Source: Candidatus Hinthialibacteria bacterium OLB16
GTDB taxonomy: Bacteria > Hinthialibacterota > Hinthialibacteria > OLB16
Direction of reading: 5' to 3'
DNA length: 46,698 nucleotides
Assembly: GCA_001567115.1 (NCBI GenBank)
Contig: LMZT01000085.1
Coordinates: 1-46,698 of the forward strand
Within the stretch, counting starts at the first letter, position 1, and each line of letters opens with the position of its first letter. The position numbers and the translations under genes are program-made. The notes below the pieces were generated by a model. The model searched no databases. It saw only the letters and a program-made list of their open reading frames with translations, and was not told the origin of the DNA. Shown in pieces: positions 19,295 to 27,646 of the stretch.

Positions 19295-19763
19295 AGTAAC
19301 GCGATTTTCCGTAGGCATCCTGGGCGGCACGCTGCTGGTAGCCACGATGTGCGGTGCGCCGTTGCTGGATTTCTTTCAGCTTCTGACCGATCTCATCGGC
19401 ATGATGATGCAGATTCTCTTCATTGCTTTTCTGGATGACGAGAATTTCGGAGATGACTTTCTGCAGGTTGTCGACCTGTTCCTGGAGCCTTTCGCGCAGG
19501 TTCTCCGGAGCCATGGAGCGCACCTCGAGCCAGGCCTTGTATTCCTCCTGCAGGTGCTGGTCAACAGTCTGAATGGCGGCCAGAAGCTCCTGCTTCTGGG
19601 CGATTCGGGTGGCAGCCCCCTCGAGATCCCCGGTTTCTATCAGGCTTTGCTGTTCTTTCTCGAGGCCGAGAAGGCGTGAATAACTCTCAAGGGAATTTGC
19701 CAGGCTCTGAGAAAGACTGAGAGCACATCGGACAAGAGGTGATTCCTGATCCTCGTGGTTCAT
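19278..19763 (-). CDS. flgN: FlgN-like flagellar export chaperone
   Basis: The 161-residue protein is almost entirely helical, with heptad-rich segments such as YSRLLGLEKEQQSLIETGD and AATRIAQKQELLAAIQ, as in FlgN chaperones that escort the hook-filament junction proteins FlgK and FlgL to the export apparatus. The C-terminal tail AYGKSRYYDKNS resembles the usual FlgN ending, which binds its clients. It precedes and overlaps the reconstructed start of the sensor kinase, which supports a flagellar role for the kinase and regulator. FlgN sequences diverge strongly, so a different coiled-coil chaperone such as FliT cannot be excluded. Confidence 0.6.
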   Translation of the reverse strand: MNHEDQESPLVRCALSLSQSLANSLESYSRLLGLEKEQQSLIETGDLEGAATRIAQKQELLAAIQTVDQHLQEEYKAWLEVRSMAPENLRERLQEQVDNLQKVISEILVIQKSNEENLHHHADEIGQKLKEIQQRRTAHRGYQQRAAQDAYGKSRYYDKNS

Positions 19764-19772
19764 GGCGTCCCC

Positions 19773-19801
19773 ATGCTAGGAAAATGACCCGGCTCTGTCA
19801 A
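19773..19801 (-). promoter_or_regulatory. Possible sigma-70 promoter upstream of flgN-like gene
   Basis: On the minus strand TTGACA (19801-19796) is followed after 17 bases by TAGCAT (19778-19773), close to the -35 and -10 consensus. The predicted start would fall only a few bases from the ATG at 19763, giving an almost leaderless transcript, which weakens the call. No sigma-54 or sigma-28 flagellar motif was seen here. Confidence 0.3.
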
Positions 19802-19979
19802 TTCCTATCTTCCTCATTTTGTTGATACTATCAATAATGCCTTAATATAAAATCTTGATCAAGGGATAAAAATGCTCTTGTGTGTGGATATGAGGTTCTC
19901 GTCCCTTAGAGGGTCATTTCCCCGGTAAACCTGGCCGAGCCAGAAGGACGTGCTGGGGAAAAAATTCCGGAGTTATCGA

Positions 19980-20001
19980 GGGACCCGCCGAAACGGGTCC
20001 C
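19980..20001 (-). terminator. Hairpin downstream of speE, possible terminator
   Basis: Perfect 8-base arms GGGACCCG (19980-19987) and CGGGTCCC (19994-20001) enclose a six-base loop. It lies 37 bases past the speE stop in the direction of speE transcription. A run of six T on the minus strand follows only about 15 bases later, so an intrinsic terminator is plausible but not textbook. Confidence 0.35.
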
Positions 20002-20037
20002 AGGCATGGAAGCGTATTGTTGATGCAGTCCCTGAAC

Positions 20038-20889
20038 TCAGAGCGCCAGCTCGCGCGCCGCAAAGCATGGCAGATGAAAGGCGGCCCGGTGGACCTGGGG
20101 AGTGTAGTACCGCAGGGTCTCCTGAATGTCCGGAGCCGGCTCACGGATCGGCTGCGAAAAATCCGGCCCGAGTGAACACACCAGCTGCCCGATCATTCCC
20201 GAGGGATAGGTGGGAACCAGGGTGTTCATGTACTGGAGAACCGGGTACAGGTCATTGATCGCCTGAATAAAAGACTTGATCAGCGGAAGATAAAAAAAGA
20301 TGGTTTCGCACTGGCACAGTGCCGCCCCACCCGGCTTGAGTGCCGATTTGATGCCCTCATAAAACGGGCGTTTATAAAGCACCTCGGCCGGACCGATCGG
20401 ATCGGATGAATCCACAAGGATCAGGTCGTATTCCCCGGGATGGTTGCCGATGAACACCGCACCATCCTCGAGAAACACCCGCACCCTCGGATCACTCAAT
20501 CCCGAAGAGGTGAAAGGGAGGTAGCGTTTGGAAAGCTCCACTACCCCCCCATCGATCTCACACATGTCGATCCGTTCCAGACAGCTGTATTTGACCAGCT
20601 CACGGACCATTCCTCCATCGCCGCCACCGACCACCAGAACCGACTTGGGGTCGGGGTGGGACATCATCGGAACATGGACAAACATCTCGTGGTAGGAGAA
20701 CTCATCGAACTCAGTGAGCTGGATGACTCCATCCAGCACCAGCATGCGTCCGAGATCCTCCGTGTCATACACCTCGATGAACTGAAAGGGTGTCTTTTCT
20801 TCGACCACCTTGGAACGAATTTTGACACCCAGAGAAGTTCCCTTTTCAAAGGGAGTTTTCTCAAAAAACCAACCGGGAAATTCTGGCAT
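20038..20889 (-). CDS. speE: Spermidine synthase
   Basis: Transfers the aminopropyl group of decarboxylated S-adenosylmethionine to putrescine. The 283-residue protein shows the N-terminal beta domain with FQFIEVYDTEDLGRMLVLDG, the Gln/Asp substrate region with DEFSYHEMFVHVP, the nucleotide-binding VLVVGGGDGG, the acidic CEIDGGVVELSKRYLP, and the catalytic DLILVDSSDPIGPAEVLY. All key spermidine-synthase motifs are present and length is normal. speD begins its stop only two bases upstream of the speE ATG, so the pair form an operon speD-speE covering both steps from SAM to spermidine. Confidence 0.95.
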   Translation of the reverse strand: MPEFPGWFFEKTPFEKGTSLGVKIRSKVVEEKTPFQFIEVYDTEDLGRMLVLDGVIQLTEFDEFSYHEMFVHVPMMSHPDPKSVLVVGGGDGGMVRELVKYSCLERIDMCEIDGGVVELSKRYLPFTSSGLSDPRVRVFLEDGAVFIGNHPGEYDLILVDSSDPIGPAEVLYKRPFYEGIKSALKPGGAALCQCETIFFYLPLIKSFIQAINDLYPVLQYMNTLVPTYPSGMIGQLVCSLGPDFSQPIREPAPDIQETLRYYTPQVHRAAFHLPCFAARELAL

Positions 20890-20891
20890 GT

Positions 20892-21701
20892 TTACTTTCT
20901 GAGAGCGACTTTCATAGTATGGCTGCGGCCATTGAAATAGCGCCTCGAAAAATCAGCCGCGACCTGCGGGTCATAATACTTGCAGCTGAAAATATCGATG
21001 TATGCGCCATTGCTCTGATTCGCGAAGTGTCCCGAGACCAGCGATGTCTCGATCAGCTGAACAAGGCTGAAACCGGAGACCCGCTCATCCTCTCCGAAAT
21101 CGACCACGATCGTTTCACCGAAACGTTTCATCTCGATGTGATCGCACAGGTCGATGGCGAATTTCTTGACATACTCCGCATCACGAATCAGGGCCGGGTC
21201 ACAGTCCTTGATATCGACAGAGGTCAGAATGCCCCAGGCATCCTCACGCTCGAATTTGTCACGCCACGACATGACCGCATCGACCGGATTGACGGAGATC
21301 GCACTGCTGCGCTCCAGGCCATTGTGGCTGACAATCCCGCGATTGAGCTCGGCTGCCATGATGATTTCATCTGTTCCGAGACGATCTTTGAACACCTGGA
21401 CTGCCCGATCGACATCGATACACTCCCCGCAGGTGAATACATCCACCGCCGCATATCGATACTCGGGCCAGCTGTGCACACTGAAATGGCTTTCGGCGAT
21501 AACCACCACGCCGCTGACTCCCTGAGGCTCGAAAGAATGGAAATGCGAACCGACAATGGTCGCCCCCGCCTTGTGAGCGGCTTCCAGAAATATTTCTTCC
21601 AGGCGTTCGGGACTGTTGATGACGTCCGGGTTACATTCGTAGCATTCGATGATCCAATGTTTACCAAGCGACACCATAAGGGGTGAGGGCGCAGTGATCA
21701 T
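20892..21701 (-). CDS. speD: S-adenosylmethionine decarboxylase, tandem-domain form
   Basis: Pyruvoyl-dependent enzyme that supplies decarboxylated SAM to SpeE. I chose ATG 21701, which has AGGAGG upstream and begins just before the conserved fold (269 residues); the open frame extends to 21848 but that part looks non-coding. The first domain has the self-cleavage site E70-S71 in AESHFSVHSWPEY, the processing H76 and the catalytic Cys in VFTCGEC (C91 or C94). A second, similar beta-alpha unit occupies roughly residues 150-269 (VVDFGEDERVSGFSLVQLIE, then AYIDIFSCKYYDP) but lacks the ESHxSxHTWPE core, so it is probably a non-cleaving partner domain. Bacterial class 1b SpeD is about 130 residues, so this is an internal duplication. 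Confidence 0.88.
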   Translation of the reverse strand: MITAPSPLMVSLGKHWIIECYECNPDVINSPERLEEIFLEAAHKAGATIVGSHFHSFEPQGVSGVVVIAESHFSVHSWPEYRYAAVDVFTCGECIDVDRAVQVFKDRLGTDEIIMAAELNRGIVSHNGLERSSAISVNPVDAVMSWRDKFEREDAWGILTSVDIKDCDPALIRDAEYVKKFAIDLCDHIEMKRFGETIVVDFGEDERVSGFSLVQLIETSLVSGHFANQSNGAYIDIFSCKYYDPQVAADFSRRYFNGRSHTMKVALRK

Positions 21702-22078
21702 TCCTCTACCAACCTCCTGATAAGATGGCTCCGAAACGAGCGAAACGAGAAGGTGGGACTCGTGCGGACAATCGGCAGAGGATCCTTCAATATTTTGGAG
21801 GAGACTGCTAACCGTAGTGTCCGTATGAACGCGGACAGCGCGATCCATTGGATCGTTTTCCGACTCTCATAAAGCCTCGTTTTTTCTTCTCGGTTCCTTT
21901 AACCGGAGACAGTTTTACTCGGGGCGCTTATACCGCAAACCCCATAGACCACAATACAACCGGGTAGCATAAGACAGGTTTTTTCAAAATGGAATACCGA
22001 TGCCGGCCTCAACATCGAAATTCAATCTTATGAACAGCTTACACAACCCTTTCTGTGCCATTCACTGACATAAACGGA
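21702..22078 (-). other. Leader and intergenic region between nrfA and speD
   Basis: 377 bases separate the nrfA stop from the chosen speD start. An open frame in phase with speD continues to 21848 but has no recognisable domain. A small inverted repeat, TGTCCG (21818-21823) with CGGACA (21832-21837), and the repeated word CGAAACGAG near 21733-21750 are the only structure I see. This could be a 5' leader with a control element for polyamine synthesis, but I recognise no known riboswitch and no clear promoter. Confidence 0.3.
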
Positions 22079-23479
22079 TCAGCTGGATTTCCGCAACGCC
22101 ATTTGTCCGCGGCGGCTGTGATCGAGTGAAAGTGTGAGGATCCGTGCTGCCTCCTGCGGGGCATGGAATCCAGTCGAATTTTCAGCCTCGACAAAGTCCA
22201 GCAGGAACTGTGCGCGGCGCTGGCAGGCACGCGCTTCTGCAAGATGGTCGTCGGTGGCTCCACTTTCTTTCGAGGCTTTTATTTCACCGATCAGGTCCAT
22301 CAGCGCATCCATGGCGATGTTGCGCATCTGAAAGGTCCGTTCCTGGATCAGCTCGACCCGCTCCTTCAATTCCGATTCGGGGAACTTATGGCAGGTCTGG
22401 CAGGCGCGATTGATATTCAGCAGCGGGCTGCGCACATGGTGGTCACTGACTTTGTGCGCGCCCTCGCGCATGTAGGGCATGTGGCAATCCGCGCAGGCCA
22501 CTCCGCTGCGCGCATGGATCCCCTGGTTCCACATTTCAAACTCGGGATGCTGGGCTTTCAGCGCCTCGGCTCCGGATTCTGCGTGAGTCCAGTCTTTGAA
22601 TCCGGTTTCGTCGTAATAGGCCAGGATCTCATCAGCCTTAAGCCCTTTGAACCAGGGATAGGTCAGGCGCTTTTCTGTTCCTTTGAAATAGTATTCCACA
22701 TGGCACTGCCCACACACGAACGAGCGCATTTCCTGGCGGGTCGCCATGGTGTTGGGATCATAATCGGGAATCCCCTGGGAGGCTTTCAAAGCCTTTATCC
22801 CTTCCAGAAAACCCGGGCGGGTCACCCGCAGCTCCATGGTCTGGGGATCATGGCAATCGATGCAGGCGACCGGATGAGTGACTTTGGCTTTCGCCTCTTC
22901 ATAAGGCATCTGATTCATAATCTCGAATCCCTTGATGAGGTCTCCGCCCCCCAGTTTCTTGTAAGGAACATAGACAGAAGCATGGCAATGAATGCAGGTT
23001 CCGGGTTGCTTGGCAACCTGCTGGCGCTCGGTGTAAATCTGATCCTCGAGCATGTAGGCATGACCGCGCTCCTCACGGAAATCTTTCGAGAATGCATAAC
23101 CGGCCCACATGGTCACCAGGCGGGGATCCTCTTCGAGGCGTGATTCGGAGACGACCGAGCGCGGATCGGCTTGAGTCGGGGTGCGCGGCATGGCTTCGCT
23201 GCCTCCGAAACGGGTTCGGACCATATCGACAGTGCGCTGGTACGCATCATACTGAAATGGAAAATTCTTCCCCCAGATGGCAGGATCCTCGGTCTCATCC
23301 GTCAGCTCCACCACCCGGAAGAAAGGGTTTTTAGCCTCCTGCTTCCTTTCATAGATGCTGATCAGCAGCGCAACCACCCCAAAAAGGGCTGCGGCGGCAA
23401 CCACCGCTGTAATGAGAATCACTCCAAGAATCGCCCCCTTGCGGGTCGGTGGAGTTTGAGAATTCGGGATGATTTTCAT
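22079..23479 (-). CDS. nrfA: Pentahaem cytochrome c nitrite reductase NrfA, CxxCH type
   Basis: Reduces nitrite to ammonium in the periplasm, taking electrons from NrfH. The 466-residue protein has an N-terminal membrane anchor or uncleaved signal (about residues 16-41) and five haem motifs: CIHCH 162-166, CIDCH 206-210, CGQCH 256-260, CADCH 329-333, CQTCH 360-364. Their spacing matches NrfA. The first should be the catalytic haem 1, which in E. coli is CxxCK; here it is CxxCH, as in a known subgroup. Other active-site residues fit: R138 in ERGHAYMLED, Y263 in CGQCHVEYYF and H311 in HPEFEMW. It lies 30 bases downstream of nrfH, in one operon. An octahaem reductase or haem c552 paralogue is excluded by the motif number and spacing. 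Confidence 0.92.
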   Translation of the reverse strand: MKIIPNSQTPPTRKGAILGVILITAVVAAAALFGVVALLISIYERKQEAKNPFFRVVELTDETEDPAIWGKNFPFQYDAYQRTVDMVRTRFGGSEAMPRTPTQADPRSVVSESRLEEDPRLVTMWAGYAFSKDFREERGHAYMLEDQIYTERQQVAKQPGTCIHCHASVYVPYKKLGGGDLIKGFEIMNQMPYEEAKAKVTHPVACIDCHDPQTMELRVTRPGFLEGIKALKASQGIPDYDPNTMATRQEMRSFVCGQCHVEYYFKGTEKRLTYPWFKGLKADEILAYYDETGFKDWTHAESGAEALKAQHPEFEMWNQGIHARSGVACADCHMPYMREGAHKVSDHHVRSPLLNINRACQTCHKFPESELKERVELIQERTFQMRNIAMDALMDLIGEIKASKESGATDDHLAEARACQRRAQFLLDFVEAENSTGFHAPQEAARILTLSLDHSRRGQMALRKSS

Positions 23480-23509
23480 CGCGTGTTGCTCCTTCTTCGA
23501 AAAGTCGAA

Positions 23510-24004
23510 TCAGTCCGCCTGGTGGCCGACAGAATCATGGCACTGCAGGCAGGAGATGTTTTTATCCGGGTCATGAAATCGATCGATGGCATCCACAATG
23601 TCCTGGTGGCAGTCGCGGCAGGCCTGCTCCGTGATGGCACGGTTCCTCGGAGTGATCTGAATCGGCTCGTGGAAATTATCGAGCGTAAAGGCCATGGAAT
23701 GGTGATAACCATTCAATGCCTTGGTCAGGTATTTGCCAAAAAAATTGTGCGGAGTATGGCAGTCATTGCACACCGCCACTCCATGATGGCTGGATTTCGT
23801 CCAGGCATCGAAATGGTCCTGCATGACATGGCAGTTCGCACAGGCGGCAGGATCATTGGTCAGGTAGGAACCCCCACGCGCATAGATGAAGGTGTAAAGA
23901 CCCACCCCCCCGACACTCCCGACTGCAGCACCGGTTATTAACAGGGCCACAAGCAGGCTTTTGCTCGTTTTTGACGGCACAAGCGCCGCTAACGACATAG
24001 ACAT
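23510..24004 (-). CDS. nrfH: Tetrahaem quinol dehydrogenase NrfH (NapC/NirT family)
   Basis: Membrane-anchored cytochrome that oxidises menaquinol and passes electrons to NrfA. The 164-residue protein has one N-terminal membrane helix (about residues 16-40) and four haem motifs: CANCH 55-59, CNDCH 79-83, CRDCH 129-133 and CLQCH 152-156. The first is followed by VMQDHFDAW, supplying the Met and Asp seen near NrfH haem 1, and NDCHTPHNFFGKYLTKALNGYHH fits the family's second haem region. Length is typical (about 155-180). It is transcribed first, with nrfA following. The region upstream (24005-24224) is shared with the divergent carbonic-anhydrase gene; I found no convincing FNR-type or NarL-type site there. 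Confidence 0.93.
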   Translation of the reverse strand: MSMSLAALVPSKTSKSLLVALLITGAAVGSVGGVGLYTFIYARGGSYLTNDPAACANCHVMQDHFDAWTKSSHHGVAVCNDCHTPHNFFGKYLTKALNGYHHSMAFTLDNFHEPIQITPRNRAITEQACRDCHQDIVDAIDRFHDPDKNISCLQCHDSVGHQAD

Positions 24005-24224
24005 GGCTGTTTAATCGAATATAAATCCCTGAATACCACAACTGGCATTAAATTGACGTGTTTTATACCATTTTTGACGCGCCAAGTTAAGCCTTTGCAA
24101 TTCTGCATTGACTCGATTGATCCGAATTCATTGTCCCTTCATACTCCTGCCGGAAGGAGCAAAATGAGCTTTTTCCTGTTCAGGATCCAGTGGATCCGAA
24201 GGAGGGTATCCACATGCAGGGGGA

Positions 24225-24821
24225 ATGGTCATGGAGGGTTTGACCATACAGAATCCAGCCGGACTGGTGATTCCAGCCTGCCTGAAGGGTGGTGGATTGA
24301 TTCTGCCTTTCAGGGGGAAACATCCGTTGATCGGCAAAAGGGTGTTCCTCGCTCCCCAGTCTTCCGTTATTGGGGAAGTGGCTCTGGGAGATGATGTCAG
24401 CATCTGGTTCGGAGTGGTGATTCGTGGCGATATCGCCTGTATTGAAGTCGGCAGGGGCAGCAATATCCAGGATAATACTGTGCTGCATGTGGGAGATGAG
24501 GATCCCTGCCTGGTGGGAGAAGATGTGGTTGTCGGGCATGGAGCGGTGCTGCATGGCTGCCGGATTCAGGATCGGTGCACGATCGGGATGGGGGCTGTTG
24601 TGTTGAATGGGGCACTGATCGAGGAGGAAGCCGTGGTCGGCGCAGGTGCTCTGATCCCGCCCCGGATGGTGGTTCCACCGAGAGCACTGGCTCTTGGCCA
24701 GCCGGCGCGCATTGTTCGGGAACTCTCTGCAGAAGAGCTGGAACAGTATGCGGTCTTCGCTCCGAAATATGTGCGTGTCGCGGAGGCCTATCGTCAGAGT
24801 GATGTTTTTCCGGATATGTGA
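24225..24821 (+). CDS. Gamma-carbonic anhydrase family protein
   Basis: Left-handed beta-helix protein of 198 residues built from hexapeptide repeats (VIGEVALGDDVSIWFGVVIRGD, IEVGRGSNIQDNTVLHV). The zinc ligand histidines of the family can be placed at the H of VLHV and in VVVGHGAVLHGC, and the IGMGAVVLNGALIEEEAVVGAGALIPP core is typical of YrdA/gamma-CA-like proteins. Members are carbonic anhydrases or related acyl or metal-binding proteins; enzymatic activity cannot be told from sequence. ATG 24225 or ATG 24231 may be the start. An AAGGAGGG lies at 24198-24205, well placed for an out-of-frame ATG at 24214 but distant from these, so the start is uncertain. Confidence 0.8.
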   Translation: MVMEGLTIQNPAGLVIPACLKGGGLILPFRGKHPLIGKRVFLAPQSSVIGEVALGDDVSIWFGVVIRGDIACIEVGRGSNIQDNTVLHVGDEDPCLVGEDVVVGHGAVLHGCRIQDRCTIGMGAVVLNGALIEEEAVVGAGALIPPRMVVPPRALALGQPARIVRELSAEELEQYAVFAPKYVRVAEAYRQSDVFPDM

Positions 24822-24855
24822 GTTTCAGAATCCATAGAAAGAAGGAACAGCCAAA

Positions 24856-26147
24856 ATGCGCGCTGGATTCGGCAGCTGCTCGATTACTCCCGCGGAGCCC
24901 ATCTGGATGGGAGGGTATATCGCGCGTGTGAAGCCTTCCATGGGGGTTCTCCATGACCTGCGGGCACGCGCTCTGATGATCGAGGATGATTCCGGCCAGG
25001 CTTCGGTGATTGTATCCACCGATCTGCTGGGATTGACACGCCACCTTTCAGACCAGGTCGCTGCAGCGGCCTTTCAGCGGTTCGGCATCCCCCGTGAACG
25101 GCTGCTGCTGACTTCTTCCCATACCCACAGCGGGCCTGTGATCGAGGGGTGCCTGATGGACATGTATGACATGCCTCCCGAACAGATCGACAGGGTCAGA
25201 GCCTTCACCGCACAACTCCCCGAAAAGATCCTTTCGGCGATCGATTCCGCACGAAACCATCTCGAGGACTGCCGATTGCTTTTCGGCGCCGGGAATGCCT
25301 CATTCGCGATGAACCGCCGCGAATACACCGCAGAAGGCATCATCAATGGAGTCAATCCAATCGGCCCTCGCGACGAGAGCGTTCCGGTGCTGCGAGTCGA
25401 AAGATTGGATGGCAGCCTCGCAGGGGTGGTTTTCGGGTATGCCTGCCATAACACCACCACGATGAGCTATCTGCTCAATGGCGATTATGCCGGATTTGCC
25501 GAAATGGATGTGGAGGCTCGAAAGGCAATCCGGTTGGGATGTTTGTCATGGGATGCGGCGCGGATATCAACCCGATTCCACGTGGAACACTGGAACAGGC
25601 ACAGCACTATGGCTCTCTCCTCTCCCATGTGGTGCTCTCCCTGGGAAATGGGGATCTGGTTCCGGTTCATGGCAATGTGCGAACCGCACGCAGAGAAGTC
25701 TCTCTGCCGCTCGCAGGCCTGCCAACACAGGACCAGCTGCTTGAAGAGACCCGGTCCGATAATTTCGTGGTACGCCGACGTGCGCAGCGCCTCCTCGATC
25801 AGCTCGAACGTCAGGGGCGTCTTGAGGATCATCATTCCTACCCGGTACAGGTGTGGTCTTTCGGAAAGGGATTGCTCGTGATCGCCCTGGCGGGAGAAGT
25901 CGTGGTCGATTACTCCCTGCGCTTGAAGCATGAATTCGGCTCCGCAAACACCTGGGTGATCGGATATGCGGAGGATGTCTTCGCCTATATTCCCTCCATC
26001 CGAATCCTTCGTGAGGGAGGGTATGAGGGCGGGGAATCCATGCTGTACTACGGTATTCATGGCAGCTGGCAGCCACAAGTCGAGGAACTGATCCTGGAAG
26101 CAGTCCGGGAAGCGGTTCATGAGGTTCTCTCCAGTGCAGCATCTTAA
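24856..26147 (+). CDS. Neutral/alkaline ceramidase-like hydrolase (apparent frameshift)
   Basis: The start MRAGFGSCSITPAEPIWMGG, followed by HDLRARALMIED and LLLTSSHTHSGP, is characteristic of the neutral/alkaline non-lysosomal ceramidase N-terminal domain; the SSHTHSGP histidines are metal ligands. ATG 24856 has GAAGGA upstream. The frame breaks near 25530-25531: adding one C to the CC there gives AIPVGMFVMGCGADINP and continues in the frame ending at 26147, for 430 residues. The second part carries the family's gene-product end but no signal peptide is seen, so the enzyme may be cytoplasmic. Many bacterial homologues are annotated as ceramidases without biochemical proof; another amide or carbohydrate substrate is possible. 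A parS-like site overlaps the gene at 25574-25589. Confidence 0.72.
25574..25589. other. parS-like 16-mer (14 of 16 positions)
   Basis: GATTCCACGTGGAACA differs from the perfect parS palindrome at 35520-35535 only in its first two bases. It lies within the ceramidase-like coding sequence. Bacteria often carry several parS sites within tens of kilobases of parAB, so a secondary ParB site is possible. A chance match inside a coding sequence cannot be excluded. Confidence 0.4.
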
Positions 26148-26249
26148 TGGCCGACTGAAAAGATCCTTGCCGGAGTGAGGCTATGGCTACGCCCTTTTTC
26201 ATCAGGCTGGTATACTGAACAGGCAAATCAATGGAAGGGAGCGCCGGAT

Positions 26250-26534
26250 ATGTGCCTGGGAGTGCCGGGATGTATTGAATCGATCTCTGAGGAGGACTCC
26301 CTGACCCGGATGGGCAAGGTCGGATTCGGCGGAATCAGCTGTGAAGTCAGCCTGGCCTATGTCCCTGAAGCCAGGGTGGGGGATTATGTCCTGGTTCATG
26401 TCGGATTCGCTCTTCAGGTGGTGGATCAGAATGAAGCGCAACGGATTCTAGAGGAAATCGGAAAGATCGAAGACCTCATGCAGGATGATAATAGCATGAT
26501 CAGGCCTTCGCTTCCTCTCGAAAATCCCCTGTGA
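26250..26534 (+). CDS. hypC: Hydrogenase maturation chaperone HypC
   Basis: HypC delivers the Fe(CN)2CO unit with HypD and binds the large-subunit precursor of [NiFe] hydrogenase. The 94-residue protein begins [10 protein letters not shown], the invariant HypC N-terminus whose Cys2 is the functional residue, and continues with [30 protein letters not shown], matching the family's small beta barrel. ATG 26250 was chosen for this motif although the frame is open to 26175; GGGAG lies upstream. hypD starts 13 bases after its stop. No hydrogenase structural genes are in the window. Confidence 0.95.
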   Translation: MCLGVPGCIESISEEDSLTRMGKVGFGGISCEVSLAYVPEARVGDYVLVHVGFALQVVDQNEAQRILEEIGKIEDLMQDDNSMIRPSLPLENPL

Positions 26535-26547
26535 AACGAGAAACATT

Positions 26548-27646
26548 GTGAGATTTGTCGATGAATTTCGTGACCCGGAGAGGGTGCACTCCTGCGCAGC
26601 TGAGATCCGTTCCCTGACAACACAACCCTGGACGATCATGGAAATCTGTGGCGGCCAGACCCATTCAATCGTCCGCTATGGCCTCGACCAGCTCCTGCCG
26701 GATGGATTGACCCTCGTGCATGGCCCGGGCTGTCCGGTATGTGTCACACCGGTCGAAATGATCAACAAAGCCATCGATATCGCATCGCAGCCAGATGTGA
26801 TCCTCTGTTCCTATGGCGATATGCTGCGGGTTCCCGGATCGGGTCGAGATCTCCTCTCAGCGAAAGCCTTGGGCGCCGATATACGCATTGTCTATTCACC
26901 TCTCGATGCCATCAAAACCGCGCGTGCCAACCCCGGCAAACAAGTCGTATTCTTTGCTGTCGGGTTTGAAACCACCGCCCCTGCCAATGGCATGTCCATC
27001 CTGCAGGCAGCCCGAGAGGGTTTGGGGAATTACTCCATGCTCGCCACCCATGTGCGCGTGCCTCCCGCCATGAGAGCGATTCTCACCAGCCAGGGCACCC
27101 GCATCCAGGGATTCCTTGCTGCCGGGCATGTGTGCACAGTCATGGGCATCGATGAATACCTCCCGATTGCAAAGGAATTCCATGTCCCGATTGTTGTCAC
27201 CGGATTCGAGCCGTTGGATGTCCTTCAAGGTATCGCCGAATGCGTCCGCCAGCTGGAACAGGGCCGGGCGGAAGTGTCCAACCAGTATTCCCGTGTGGTC
27301 CGCTCCGAAGGAAACCCCCATGCACGCCGTGTGATTGAAGAGGTTTTCGAGATTGTCCCACGCAACTGGCGCGGGATCGGGACCTTCCCCGAAAGTGGAT
27401 TGGGGATTTCATCAAAGTATCGTGATTATGATGCCGAATCCCGCTTTGGCCCGGGCCCTCCCACTTCCTGAAAGGGACACCCCCTGCATCAGCGGGCTGG
27501 TCCTGCAGGGACTGAAATCGCCCTCTGATTGTTCTTCCTTTGGATCTTTGTGCACTCCGGAACACCCACTTGGTGCCACGATGGTCTCTGCTGAAGGCGC
27601 CTGTGCCGCCTATTACAAATATCGTTGCCCGCACCCGGCCCAATGA
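26548..27646 (+). CDS. hypD: Hydrogenase maturation factor HypD (apparent frameshift)
   Basis: HypD is a [4Fe-4S] protein that, with HypC, assembles the Fe(CN)2CO part of the [NiFe] site. The frame from GTG 26548 shows [13 protein letters not shown], the [11 protein letters not shown] motif, [13 protein letters not shown] and [11 protein letters not shown], all diagnostic. It stops early at 27471 after 307 residues. Removing one C from CCC at 27460-27462 gives [17 protein letters not shown] and joins the frame with [17 protein letters not shown] and [14 protein letters not shown], which supplies the C-terminal cluster cysteines. The reconstructed 365 residues match normal HypD length. The stop overlaps the hypE ATG as ATGA, which supports this C-terminus being the real one. 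Confidence 0.9.

Noticed and set aside
22163-23143. 326-codon open frame opposite nrfA
   Set aside because: The nrfA frame has five haem motifs and correct spacing; the antisense frame has no recognisable feature.
24214-24243. Nine-codon open frame with a strong ribosome-binding site before the gamma-carbonic anhydrase gene
   Set aside because: Could be a leader peptide, but it is more likely a misplaced start or another base error; there is not enough evidence to list it.
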